Positions 53,084 through 62,746 of a DNA stretch of 64,000 bases are shown piece by piece (the stretch's first letter is position 1; every line of letters begins with the position of its first letter). Source of the DNA: Sunxiuqinia indica. Lineage in GTDB: Bacteria; Bacteroidota; Bacteroidia; Bacteroidales; Prolixibacteraceae. Made by a program: the position numbers and the translations under genes. The notes under the pieces are model-generated. The model searched no databases and was not told where the DNA came from. It worked only from the letters and a program-made list of their open reading frames with translations. The stretch spans positions 62,001-126,000 of the forward strand of contig NZ_WVEM01000002.1 of NCBI RefSeq assembly GCF_009847015.1, in the 5' to 3' direction.

Positions 53084-53423
53084 TTATAGCACACTTCCTT
53101 CATACCTGCTTTTGATTAATGTAGAAATCATTTTGAACCGACTGTTTGCTTTTACAAGATTCGAGGCATGTACGGGAATGATTATTCCTTGCCCTATTTG
53201 GCTGATTGTTAAGAACAACTTCGGCTGTTCCTTCTATAATCTGAATAAAGGTGTCGAACGGTGAAATTTTTTCTGCCAGCGCTTCGCCGGTATCAATGGC
53301 TAAAACGCTAATATTCCCTGTTGTTTTCCGGATAATGGATTCGCTAACCATGGAATTGGGTACATACTCAATGATTTCGATGAGGATATGGAGTTTCGAC
53401 TTTTCAATTTCTTTTGTTTGCAT
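53084..53423 (-). pseudogene. Cupin-domain gene interrupted by a frameshift
   Basis: From ATG 53423 the frame gives 'IEIIEYVPNSMVSESIIRKT' and 'APFDTFIQIIEGTAEVVLNN'-like cupin sequence (seen: ISPFDTFIQIIEGTAEVVLN), then turns into unrelated sequence. In another frame the true end continues, 'IGQGIIIPVHASNLVKANSR' then 'FKMISTLIKS', which is the standard small-cupin C-terminus, stopping at 53084. Removing one base in the AAA (minus strand) at 53197-53199 joins the halves as QPIGQGIIIPV. The gene is either a real pseudogene or a sequencing error. Metal-binding small cupins of this type are of unknown function. First gene under shared element B. Confidence 0.75.
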
Positions 53424-53471
53424 CAAATTACAACTTAGATAATCATAATAAAACTACCACCATTCAATTTT

Positions 53472-53518
53472 GAAAGTGTTACACAATTGATGCTATTTTT
53501 TACATCATTCACACATTT
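53472..53518 (-). promoter_or_regulatory. Shared 47-nt upstream element, copy B
   Basis: Minus-strand counterpart of 49354-49400, with the same two blocks and the same total length. 18 nt after TGTAACA it has GGTAGTTT where copy A has CGTAATTT. It lies 48 nt upstream of the cupin ATG. Confidence 0.65.
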
Positions 53519-53722
53519 TCAAAAAAACAGTAAACTGTATTATGATTTTTCCAAATAACTGAAGGTTCAAGACGACTCAAAAATCTTCAAGTGTTTCATT
53601 TTAAATGGAACTAAAAATAAGAACAAGGAAAGTTATTAAGAAGAAAGGATAAGTTGCAACCCATAAATTCATAAAACCGAAACAGGCACTTCTTAATACC
53701 AGCAAGGGTTCAAAAAATCGGA
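53519..53722. other. Intergenic stretch between element B and the tRNA-Asn terminator
   Basis: About 200 A+T-rich nt with no recognised gene. If the 47.7-53.8 kb segment is an integrated island, the tRNA-proximal end falls at the right edge of this stretch; no integrase remnant is visible. Confidence 0.4.
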
Positions 53723-53754
53723 CAAAAAAAAAGAGGTCTAAAAAGACCTCTTTA
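53723..53754 (-). terminator. Terminator of tRNA-Asn
   Basis: AGAGGTCT-AAAA-AGACCTCT with a long T-run on the minus strand, 10 nt after the tRNA 3' end. Confidence 0.85.
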
Positions 53755-53763
53755 AATTATCTG

Positions 53764-53837
53764 CTCCCCAGGTAGGACTTGAACCTACGACCTACGGATT
53801 AACAGTCCGCCGCTCTAACCAACTGAGCTACTAGGGA
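53764..53837 (-). tRNA. tRNA-Asn (anticodon GTT)
   Basis: The minus-strand cloverleaf has acceptor TCCCTAG/CTGGGGA with discriminator G, D-arm GCTC/GAGC, anticodon stem GCGGA/TCCGT with loop CTGTTAA (anticodon GTT), variable AGGTC and T-arm GTAGG-TTCAAGT-CCTAC. CCA is not encoded. A TATTTTTG box lies upstream at 53892-53899. Confidence 0.95.
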
Positions 53838-53891
53838 ATTTATATTGGCTTTTCGACCTGTTTTCGGAACGTTTTCCTGTCAAAAGCGATG

Positions 53892-53899
53892 CAAAAATA
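53892..53899 (-). promoter_or_regulatory. Candidate -7 element for tRNA-Asn
   Basis: TATTTTTG on the minus strand matches TAnnTTTG, 55 nt before the mature 5' end; the distance implies a precursor leader of about 45 nt. Confidence 0.4.
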
Positions 53900-54264
53900 A
53901 CAGCTTTTATTAAAACAAAAAACAAAAATGGGAAATTTATGTATCCAAAAGCAAGATTTTATTCAGTCATGAATAATCCCACAAACACGAGCGTTCATTT
54001 ATAGAGCCAAAGGGCTTTGATTTCCAGTACATTCATAAAAACCGGCTAGAGAAGTCTGATGGCCTCCGCTAATAATATTTTTCTTCCGGCTCTTGCACAA
54101 AAGCGAACAGAGAAAACAAATCGTATTTCTGCGCGAGTTAAAAAATCCAGGACGCAATTCCGTCGATTACCGTTACGTAAAGTATCCTTTTTCACGGATT
54201 CTCTTTCTTTCGAAATCCCATTTTATTAACTATTTTCGCCCTAATTTTTATACGAATTTGAACT
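53900..54264. other. Intergenic region upstream of the MMPL transporter
   Basis: About 365 nt. A 67-codon open frame (54093-54296) overlaps the MMPL start in another frame and has no family features. Promoters for the MMPL-polyprenyl synthase pair are expected here. Confidence 0.45.
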
Positions 54265-56685
54265 ATGTGGGTTTGGCTTTCCGGAATTATTCTTAGAAAC
54301 AGAAGAGCGTTACTTTTACTATTGGGTCTGGTAACTGTTTTTATGGCTTATATGGCCACAAAGGTTGAAATGTCATACGAGTCAGCCCAACTACTTCCTC
54401 AAAAAGACAGCGCCTATGTCGACTACCAGAAATTCCGTGAGCTTTTTGGCGAAGAAGGAAACTTGATTGTCGTTGGCGTTGAAGATCCCAACTTTTTTAA
54501 ACTTGACCATTTTAAAGAATGGCATCAGCTTGTTGGCAATTTAAACGATATTGATGGCGTTGAGAACCTTTTGTCTGTTTCAAATGCCTATAACCTAATC
54601 AAGAACAAAGAAAAGCGGACGTTCGAAATTGAAAATATTTTCCCCGCTAAAGTTAAATCACAAGAAGAACTTGATAGCCTGTCCAGTGTTTTTCAAAGTT
54701 TACCATTTTACCGGGGGCTTCTTTACAATACTGAAAACGACTTCTACCTATTGGCAATTACGGTCAATAAAGACAAAATGAAGTCGAAAAAACGGGAAGA
54801 GCTGGTTAAAGCAATAAAAAACACTTGTGACAATTTCTCCGAAGAGACCGGCTTAACGCTTCACTTTTCAGGGCTCCCCTACATCAGAGTAATCAACTCC
54901 ATAAAAATTAAAAAAGAAATTTATCTGTTTAGTGCACTCGCATTATTGCTGTGTATTATTACGCTGTTTCTTTTCTTCAGATCATTCAAAGCGGTTCTAT
55001 ATCCGGTTATCATCGTCATTACAGGCGTAATTTGGGCTATCGGAACAATGGCAATATTCGGGTTCAAAATCACCTTGCTTACCGGGATGATCCCATCCCT
55101 ACTCATTGTGATCGGGATACCAAACAGTATTTACATGCTAAACAAGTACCATAACGAGTACAAACAGCATGGAAATAACATCAAAGCTCTACAGCGCGTC
55201 ATTATAAAAATTGGAAATGCCACATTTTTAACAAACCTGACTACCGCGTCCGGTTTTGCAACCTTTGTAATTACCAACAGCGAAATTTTAAGACAATTTG
55301 GAGTTGTTGCTGCCTTAAATATTCTCACATTATTTGTGCTTTCGCTTTTGCTCATTCCTATTTTATTCAGTTTTGCCAAGCCTCCCGGCGAACGTCACAT
55401 TAAGCACCTTGAAAGTAAGCTTTTCAAAAATATTGTCCTCCATTTAGAGAACATCTCACTCAATCATCGGAAAGTAGTTTATGGCGCCGCAATTGCCGTG
55501 GTGCTCATTGGGTTTTATGGCATAACGTTAATCAAAAGCTCTGGCTACATGGTTGATGACATACCGGAAAGCGATATTATTTACAAAGATTTGAAATTCT
55601 TCGAGAATCAAGTTGATGGATTGATGCCGCTGGAAATTATCATCGACACGAAACGCCCGAATGGGGTGATGAACCTAAGTGTTTTCAGAAGAATGGAGAA
55701 ACTTGAAGAACGCCTGGAGAAATATGATGAGCTTTCATCTTCAACATCGTTGCTGAATATTCTCAAGTTTTCGAAGCAGGCCTTTTACAACGGGAAAGAA
55801 CGTTATTACAGCCTGCCCAACAATCAGGAGAAGAACTTTATCCTGTCTTATGCCACTAAAAGTGAGGAGGAAGAGAATGCTGGCGTAAGTGCTCTGCACT
55901 CATTTCTGGACAGCAGTAAACAAGTTACCCGCATTAACATTCGGATGCACGATGTTGGAACTGAACGCATGCAGGAACTGTATGATGATTTTAAAATGGA
56001 AGTCGACTCCGTGTTTCCTCCCGATAAATTTGATGTCACTGTTACCGGCTCGAGCGTTACTTTCTTTAAGGGGACACAGTATTTGGTTAAAAACCTGTTT
56101 AGTAGTCTAACCCTGGCTATTTTCCTGATTTCAGCTTTTATGGCTATCATGTTTTACTCTTGGCGAATGGTGATCATGTCACTCATCCCGAATATTGTAC
56201 CACTTATTTTTACTGCGGCCATTATGGGTTTTATTGGTATTCCGATTAAGGCATCAACTATTTTAGTATTTAGTATAGCTTTCGGAATTTCGGTTGACAA
56301 CACCATCCACTTTTTAGCAAAATACCGACAAGAATTAGCAGTAACCGGGTGGAACATTCGACAATCAGTTAAACTGGCATTGCGCGAAACCGGGGTGAGC
56401 ATGATGTACACTTTCGTTGTTCTTTTCTTCGGATTTGGCGTATACAGTGTGTCAAACTTTGGAGGCACTGCAGCTCTTGGAATTTTGGTTTCGCTAACCT
56501 TACTGGTAGCCGTTTCATCAAACTTAATTTTGCTTCCCTCCTTGCTTATTGGACTCGAAAAACATACCACAACAAAATCTTTTCATGAACCCTTACTTCA
56601 GATTTACAATGAGGAAGAGGACATTGAGTTGGATGAATTAGAGATTGAGGGTTCGTCAAATAAAAATGAAGAACAAAAAGGATGA
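54265..56685 (+). CDS. MMPL/RND-superfamily membrane transporter
   Basis: The 806-residue protein has two repeats, each with a first helix, a large periplasmic loop and five more helices, as in MMPL/HpnN/patched-like RND proteins. Examples are 'ALLLLLGLVTVFMAYMATKV' (TM1), 'ITLLTGMIPSLLIVIGIPNS' (TM4-type sensor) and 'ILVFSIAFGISVDNTIHFLA' (GxxxD motif in the second half, Asp for proton relay). No adaptor or outer-membrane channel accompanies it. Lipid or isoprenoid export is the usual role of this group; here it is suggested by the overlapping polyprenyl synthase gene but not shown. An acidic tail follows the last helix. Confidence 0.88.
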   Translation: MWVWLSGIILRNRRALLLLLGLVTVFMAYMATKVEMSYESAQLLPQKDSAYVDYQKFRELFGEEGNLIVVGVEDPNFFKLDHFKEWHQLVGNLNDIDGVENLLSVSNAYNLIKNKEKRTFEIENIFPAKVKSQEELDSLSSVFQSLPFYRGLLYNTENDFYLLAITVNKDKMKSKKREELVKAIKNTCDNFSEETGLTLHFSGLPYIRVINSIKIKKEIYLFSALALLLCIITLFLFFRSFKAVLYPVIIVITGVIWAIGTMAIFGFKITLLTGMIPSLLIVIGIPNSIYMLNKYHNEYKQHGNNIKALQRVIIKIGNATFLTNLTTASGFATFVITNSEILRQFGVVAALNILTLFVLSLLLIPILFSFAKPPGERHIKHLESKLFKNIVLHLENISLNHRKVVYGAAIAVVLIGFYGITLIKSSGYMVDDIPESDIIYKDLKFFENQVDGLMPLEIIIDTKRPNGVMNLSVFRRMEKLEERLEKYDELSSSTSLLNILKFSKQAFYNGKERYYSLPNNQEKNFILSYATKSEEEENAGVSALHSFLDSSKQVTRINIRMHDVGTERMQELYDDFKMEVDSVFPPDKFDVTVTGSSVTFFKGTQYLVKNLFSSLTLAIFLISAFMAIMFYSWRMVIMSLIPNIVPLIFTAAIMGFIGIPIKASTILVFSIAFGISVDNTIHFLAKYRQELAVTGWNIRQSVKLALRETGVSMMYTFVVLFFGFGVYSVSNFGGTAALGILVSLTLLVAVSSNLILLPSLLIGLEKHTTTKSFHEPLLQIYNEEEDIELDELEIEGSSNKNEEQKG

Positions 56686-57674
56686 AGTCAGCACAATCAA
56701 TAAAAGAGCTACAACAACTCGTTGGGAATCAAATTGCTGCGGAAGCGGAGAAAATTGGGAAAACGAACCCGGTTAACCTTTATCAGCCTATTGATTACAC
56801 GCTGAACATGGGTGGCAAAAGATTGCGCCCGGTTATGTTGCTCTTAGCTTGCGATCTTTTTTCCGGCGATGTTCAAAACGCCTTACCTGCGGCTATTGCC
56901 GTTGAAGTTTTCCACAACTTCACACTGCTCCACGATGACATTATGGATCATGCTGAAATTCGCAGAAACAGGCCAGCAGTCCACAAAAAATACAGTGAAA
57001 ATGTAGCGATCCTATCGGGCGATGCCATGTCTATCAAAGCCTATCAATATCTACTGACGGTAGATCATCCCAACATACAAGAAGTTACCCGTTTGTTTTC
57101 AAAAACAGCCATCGAGGTTTGCGAAGGGCAACAATACGACATGGACTTTGAAACCCGGCTGGATGTGAGCATCGATGAGTATCTGGAGATGATACGACTG
57201 AAAACAGCGGTGTTGATTGCCGGAAGCTTTAAAATGGGAGCCTTGCTGGGAAATGCCTCGCAAGAAGATGCCGAAAGGCTTTATCAATTTGGAATCAACC
57301 TCGGATTGGCTTTTCAACTTCAGGATGACCTATTAGATGTATTTGCAGATCAAAATAAATTTGGGAAAAAAATAGGGGGTGATATTATCGCCAACAAAAA
57401 AACTTTTTTATTACTTCAAGCGTTAGCTAGTGCAAATCGGGAACAAAAAGCCGAATTACAAGATTGGATTGACCGAAAGGAGTTTAATCCGGAAGAGAAG
57501 ATCAATGCCGTTAAAAATATATACATTGATTTGAAGCTACAGCACATTAGCCAACAAAAGTCAAATGAACTTTATCAGAAGGCAATGGAAGAGATCGATG
57601 CAATAAACGTTCATTCAGATCGAAAACAGGCGATCATTAAACTCGCCCAAATGATCATGAAAAGAGAAAAATAA
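56682..57674 (+). CDS. Polyprenyl diphosphate synthase (trans-isoprenyl synthase)
   Basis: The 330-residue protein has the first Asp-rich motif 'LLHDDIMDHAEIRRNRPAVH' (DDIMD 85-89), 'GGKRLRP' near the N-terminus, and the second motif 'FQLQDDLLDVFAD', all typical of farnesyl/geranylgeranyl-type synthases. It elongates isoprenoid diphosphates with IPP in the cytosol. Chain length cannot be set, although small residues before DDIMD would favour C15-C20 or longer. The start overlaps the MMPL stop as ATGA, so translation is coupled. Confidence 0.92.
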   Translation: MKSAQSIKELQQLVGNQIAAEAEKIGKTNPVNLYQPIDYTLNMGGKRLRPVMLLLACDLFSGDVQNALPAAIAVEVFHNFTLLHDDIMDHAEIRRNRPAVHKKYSENVAILSGDAMSIKAYQYLLTVDHPNIQEVTRLFSKTAIEVCEGQQYDMDFETRLDVSIDEYLEMIRLKTAVLIAGSFKMGALLGNASQEDAERLYQFGINLGLAFQLQDDLLDVFADQNKFGKKIGGDIIANKKTFLLLQALASANREQKAELQDWIDRKEFNPEEKINAVKNIYIDLKLQHISQQKSNELYQKAMEEIDAINVHSDRKQAIIKLAQMIMKREK

Positions 57675-57728
57675 TAGCTATTAACAAATGAATCTTGAAC
57701 ACGCCAAACATTAGTATATTAGTCAAAT

Positions 57729-57736
57729 TAAATTTG
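57729..57736 (+). promoter_or_regulatory. Candidate -7 element of the atpDC promoter
   Basis: TAAATTTG fits TAnnTTTG and lies 54 nt before the atpD ATG; the -33 element is unclear. Confidence 0.45.
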
Positions 57737-57745
57737 TGCAATTAG

Positions 57746-59305
<1,560 letters not shown>

Positions 59306-59322
59306 AACTAACCCGAAAAGCT

Positions 59323-59565
59323 ATGTTTCTTGAAATCATAACACCGTCAAAAAAAGTGTTCTCAGGAGAAATCACATTGATTAAGCTTCCTGGAACAAAA
59401 GGTTCATTCGAAATTCTTAACAACCACGCCCCAATTATTTCAACCTTGGAGGAAGGCAAAATCAAAATCATTGAGACAAACGAGCAGATCAGTTTTTTTG
59501 ACGTGCCCGGAGGAGTTGTTGAAGCCAAGAACAATAAAATAATTGTGCTTGCCGAATCTGCATAA
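59323..59565 (+). CDS. atpC: F1 ATP synthase subunit epsilon
   Basis: The 80-residue protein has the beta-sandwich of the epsilon N-terminal domain: 'FLEIITPSKKVFSGEITLIK', 'GTKGSFEILNNHAPIISTL' and 'FDVPGGVVEAKNNKIIVLAE'. The C-terminal helical hairpin of the E. coli subunit is missing; this short form is common in Bacteroidota. It follows atpD by 17 nt. Confidence 0.95.
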   Translation: MFLEIITPSKKVFSGEITLIKLPGTKGSFEILNNHAPIISTLEEGKIKIIETNEQISFFDVPGGVVEAKNNKIIVLAESA

Positions 59566-59586
59566 AAACATAACCTATTAAATAGA

Positions 59587-59625
59587 AATACCCTGAAAAT
59601 ATGTATATTTCAGGGTATTATTTTT
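59587..59625 (+). terminator. Terminator of atpDC
   Basis: AATACCCTGAAA and TTTCAGGGTATT arms around a 9-nt loop, followed by ATTTTT. It ends a few nt before the next coding start. Confidence 0.85.
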
Positions 59626-59629
59626 ACCA

Positions 59630-60613
59630 TTGAATTCCAAGATACTCATCATACGATTTAGCTCTATTGGGGACATTGTATTAACCAGCCCTATTATTCG
59701 ATGCCTAAAAGAGCAACTAGACCAGGCTGAAATCCATTTTCTGACCAAGGAAAAACACAAGGATCTTCTTCGTGCCAATCCTTATATCGACCACTTACAT
59801 CTTTATAATTCAAATCTTACAGACATTATAAAGCAACTTCAGCAAGAGAATTTTGACTATATCATTGACCTGCACCATAATCTGAGGAGCCATATTATTA
59901 AGCAGAACCTGAGAACGAAAGCTTACTCGCTGCAAAAACTCAATGTCAAAAAATGGCTGTTAGTCAAATTCAAAATTAATATTCTTCCCCACGTTCATAT
60001 TGTAGACCGCATGATGGACACCGTTGCTCCACTCGCAGTAGAGAACGACAACAATGGTCTTGATTATTTTATTCCGAAAGAAGAAAATTATCCATTTGAA
60101 CAAATACCGGATTCATTCCCCAAAAAGTATGTAGCGATTGTACTCGCCGGCACTTACTTTACCAAAAGGTTACCCCCAAAAAAACACCTGGAAGTGATCC
60201 AACAACTTGATGTTCCATTCATATTACTTGGAGGGAAAAATGAAGTTAAGCTTGCACAGGAAATCGAAAAGCAAACGACGCAGAACGTATTAAATCTTTG
60301 CAATAAACTAACGATTAACCAATCGGCCTCCATTGTAAAAAATGCCGCATTAATAGTAGCCAACGATACTGGTCTAATGCATATTGCTGCGGCCTATAAA
60401 AAGAAAATTTTATCCATTTGGGGAAGTACCACCCCCGAACTTGGAATGACGCCCTATCTGGCCCATCCGGCATCGAAAAAGCAAAAAATTGAGGGGTTGA
60501 ACTGTCAGCCATGCTCCAAAATTGGTCGACATAGCTGCCCGAAAAAACATTTCCGTTGCATGCTAAATCAGAACACAACGGAAATGGCCAATTGGATTAA
60601 GGAAAACTTTTAG
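59630..60613 (+). CDS. Glycosyltransferase family 9 (heptosyltransferase-like)
   Basis: The 327-residue protein starts 'KILIIRFSSIGDIVLTSPII' right after a TTG codon, has 'FDYIIDLHHNLRSHIIKQ', 'YVAIVLAGTYFTKRLPPKKH', 'FILLGGKNEVKLAQEIEK' and 'LIVANDTGLMHIAAAYKK' (D-GxxH signature of GT9), then a cysteine-rich 'LNCQPCSKIGRHSCPKKHFR'. GT9 enzymes add ADP-heptose to lipopolysaccharide core. No ATG gives the beta-strand, so TTG 59630 is taken as start; it is only about 5 nt past the atpC terminator. Its stop overlaps the stop of the convergent PatB gene. Confidence 0.9.
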   Translation: MNSKILIIRFSSIGDIVLTSPIIRCLKEQLDQAEIHFLTKEKHKDLLRANPYIDHLHLYNSNLTDIIKQLQQENFDYIIDLHHNLRSHIIKQNLRTKAYSLQKLNVKKWLLVKFKINILPHVHIVDRMMDTVAPLAVENDNNGLDYFIPKEENYPFEQIPDSFPKKYVAIVLAGTYFTKRLPPKKHLEVIQQLDVPFILLGGKNEVKLAQEIEKQTTQNVLNLCNKLTINQSASIVKNAALIVANDTGLMHIAAAYKKKILSIWGSTTPELGMTPYLAHPASKKQKIEGLNCQPCSKIGRHSCPKKHFRCMLNQNTTEMANWIKENF

Positions 60614-61776
60614 CCAAATGCTTGCTCTATTCGACCTAAAGCCTGCTCCAAGGTTGCCCGCGGACAACCAATATTGATACGCATAAAACCACTACCCTGC
60701 TTGCCAAACTGCACTCCCCGGTTTAAGCCAACACCCGCATCAATCAACTTAGCATTAAGCTCATCATCACTCAACTGATATTCTGAAAAGTCCAACCAAA
60801 TTAAATAAGTAGCTTCCGGTTTCATCGGTTTAATTTTAGGCAGTTTATCAGCCAGGTAGCTTTCTAAAAAACGATAGTTTCCTTGCAGATAATCCACTGC
60901 CTGATCAACCCAGCCTGCTCCTTCACGATAAGCTGTTTCGAGAGCAATGGAACCAAAAATATTTCCCATATGTAAATGAGGAACTTTCAGTGTTCGCTCA
61001 TATCGCACAAATAGTTTCTTATTCGGTATCACCACAAAGGAAGTCGTTAAACCAGCGATATTGAATGTTTTACTTCCAGCCATACACACGATGCAATTAT
61101 TTGCAATCTCATCAGAAAGTGTTGGTAGCGGAATATGCTTGTGCCCGTCGAAAACCAAATCCGAATGAATTTCGTCAGAAACAATGAGAACCTTGTTTTC
61201 CAGGCAGATGGTTGCCAGTTCGGTCAACTCATCTTTGGTCCAAACCATTCCCCCTGGATTTTGCGGATTGCACAACAAAAGCATCTTCGTATTTGCTGTA
61301 ATTTTTTGTTTGAGATCATCTAAATCGAATGTGTATCTGCCACCAACTAACTTCAGCGGATTTTCGACCATCTTACGTCCCAATCCTTTTATCGAATCGT
61401 AAAAAGGAAAATACACCGGCGGTTGCACAATTATCTCATCGCCAGGCTTGGAGTAAGTGTCAATAGCCAGCGTTAATCCGGCCACAACTCCAGGGCTAAA
61501 TGAAATCCACTCTTTCTTTACCTTCCAATTATGTCGCTTGTCTAACCACTGAATAATAGCGTCAGAATAGGAATCACTACGATATGTGTACCCCAAAACC
61601 TCGTGCTCCAACCTATCCTTCAGAGCCTCAACGATAAAGTCGGGGGTTTTAAAATCCATATCAGCCACCCAAAGTGGCAATAAATCATCTGTTCCAAAAA
61701 ACATCTGACGTCCATCGTATTTCAAACTATTTGTATTGGTACGATCAACCAGTTCATCAAAATTATAGTTCTTCAT
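60610..61776 (-). CDS. PatB/MalY-type PLP-dependent C-S lyase (cystathionine beta-lyase)
   Basis: The 388-residue fold-type I aminotransferase has the PatB-specific start 'LPLWVADMDFKTP', 'GYTYRSDSY', 'SPGVVAGLTLAIDTYSKPGD', 'LLLCNPQNPGGMVW', the PLP Asp in 'LIVSDEIHSDLVF', the Schiff-base Lys in 'CMAGSKTFNIAGL' and a C-terminal 'FMRINIGCPRATLEQAL' with the carboxylate-binding Arg. It would cleave cystathionine or similar C-S bonds in methionine synthesis or sulfur release. Stops of this gene and the GT9 gene share bases (60610-60613). Confidence 0.9.
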   Translation of the reverse strand: MKNYNFDELVDRTNTNSLKYDGRQMFFGTDDLLPLWVADMDFKTPDFIVEALKDRLEHEVLGYTYRSDSYSDAIIQWLDKRHNWKVKKEWISFSPGVVAGLTLAIDTYSKPGDEIIVQPPVYFPFYDSIKGLGRKMVENPLKLVGGRYTFDLDDLKQKITANTKMLLLCNPQNPGGMVWTKDELTELATICLENKVLIVSDEIHSDLVFDGHKHIPLPTLSDEIANNCIVCMAGSKTFNIAGLTTSFVVIPNKKLFVRYERTLKVPHLHMGNIFGSIALETAYREGAGWVDQAVDYLQGNYRFLESYLADKLPKIKPMKPEATYLIWLDFSEYQLSDDELNAKLIDAGVGLNRGVQFGKQGSGFMRINIGCPRATLEQALGRIEQAFG

Positions 61777-61823
61777 AATCTTCTGTTTCCAACGTATTGG
61801 TATTATATAAAACGTAAGCGAAT

Positions 61824-62513
61824 TTAAAGTTCAAGTTTTTTCAAAAAAAACAAGTCATTTTCGCGATCAACTTTTAAAACGAAGTTAAACCGATCCAAAT
61901 CCAGGCAAAGATCAAAATCAGCAGAAGGAGCCCAACTCTGTTTTCCGGGAACGAAAAACCGCGCTCCGGCGCCAACTCTCAACTGTTCGACCATCCCTTC
62001 AAAATCAATCGGTTCACCCTCTAGCTTAGCTTTAATGTATTCCGCCAAAAAAGTGTCCTCATCCGTCGGATACTTACAGGCATAACCCATACACACCAGC
62101 GAAACTGTTTCAGGTTGCCTTTTCTGGATGTATTTAATAATGGCTCCTGCGTTGACAAAACTTCCGGTTATTACTTCTCCTGCATTTGTAGCATTCACAA
62201 TCCCCTGGGTTCCGCTACTTGTGGTATGCACCATCACCTTCTGCTCAAGATCACCCTGTATAATTTGCGATGGCGAATTCCCAAAGTCAAACCCTTCAGG
62301 TTTCTGTTCGTTGCGCTCACCAACAAGGATATAGTCTGGGTTTTGCTGCTTTAATTGAAGAGCAAGATCAATTTCCCCTACAGGAAAAATCTTCGTAATT
62401 CCCCGGTCAAAAGCATAGCAGGCTACTGAAAAAGCCCGAAATACATCAATAATTACCGTTAGCCCACTCGCTTGTTGAGCTCCATCTAATAATTGTAAAA
62501 TTTTTATGTCCAT
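61824..62513 (-). CDS. comB: 2-Phosphosulfolactate phosphatase family protein (ComB)
   Basis: The 229-residue protein has the ComB hallmarks 'VIIDVFRAFSVACYAFDRG', 'LVGERNEQKPEGFDFGNSPS', 'VHTTSSGTQGIVNATNAG' and 'CMGYACKYPTDEDTFLAEYI', acidic residues for magnesium included. In archaea ComB makes sulfolactate for coenzyme M; in Bacteroidota the pathway context is often missing, and a sulfolactate or sulfonolipid link is speculative. It follows the PatB gene's start by 47 nt on the same strand, so the two may be cotranscribed. Confidence 0.88.
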   Translation of the reverse strand: MDIKILQLLDGAQQASGLTVIIDVFRAFSVACYAFDRGITKIFPVGEIDLALQLKQQNPDYILVGERNEQKPEGFDFGNSPSQIIQGDLEQKVMVHTTSSGTQGIVNATNAGEVITGSFVNAGAIIKYIQKRQPETVSLVCMGYACKYPTDEDTFLAEYIKAKLEGEPIDFEGMVEQLRVGAGARFFVPGKQSWAPSADFDLCLDLDRFNFVLKVDRENDLFFLKKLEL

Positions 62514-62599
62514 CGATTTAAGCTAAATTTAAAATCACAATTAAACACAGGCACGATATTTGTTAAGAATGGCGCTTTGTCTTGAAATATCAATACATG

Positions 62600-62648
62600 C
62601 TGACATTAGAGAAGACCAATCTATCTATCGATAATCTCTATATGTCAG
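62600..62648. promoter_or_regulatory. Interrupted 13-bp inverted repeat in a divergent promoter region
   Basis: CTGACAT+TAGAGA (62600-62612) pairs with TCTCTA, one bulged T, and ATGTCAG (62635-62648) around a 22-nt loop. It lies between comB (left) and the secreted-protein gene (right). There is no T-run, so regulation is more likely than termination. Confidence 0.45.
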
Positions 62649-62707
62649 GCAACACAAACTTAACCTTCCGTTAACGCATGTTTTACAGCATGTGTTGTGA
62701 AACATAC

Positions 62708-62715
62708 TACATTTG
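62708..62715 (+). promoter_or_regulatory. Candidate -7 element for the secreted-protein gene
   Basis: TACATTTG fits TAnnTTTG and lies 31 nt before the ATG at 62747. Confidence 0.5.
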
Positions 62716-62746
62716 TATCAGTAATTCATTATTAAAATTCAAAACT

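Noticed and set aside
54093-54296. 67-codon open frame before the MMPL gene
   Set aside because: Overlaps the true MMPL start in another frame and has no conserved features.
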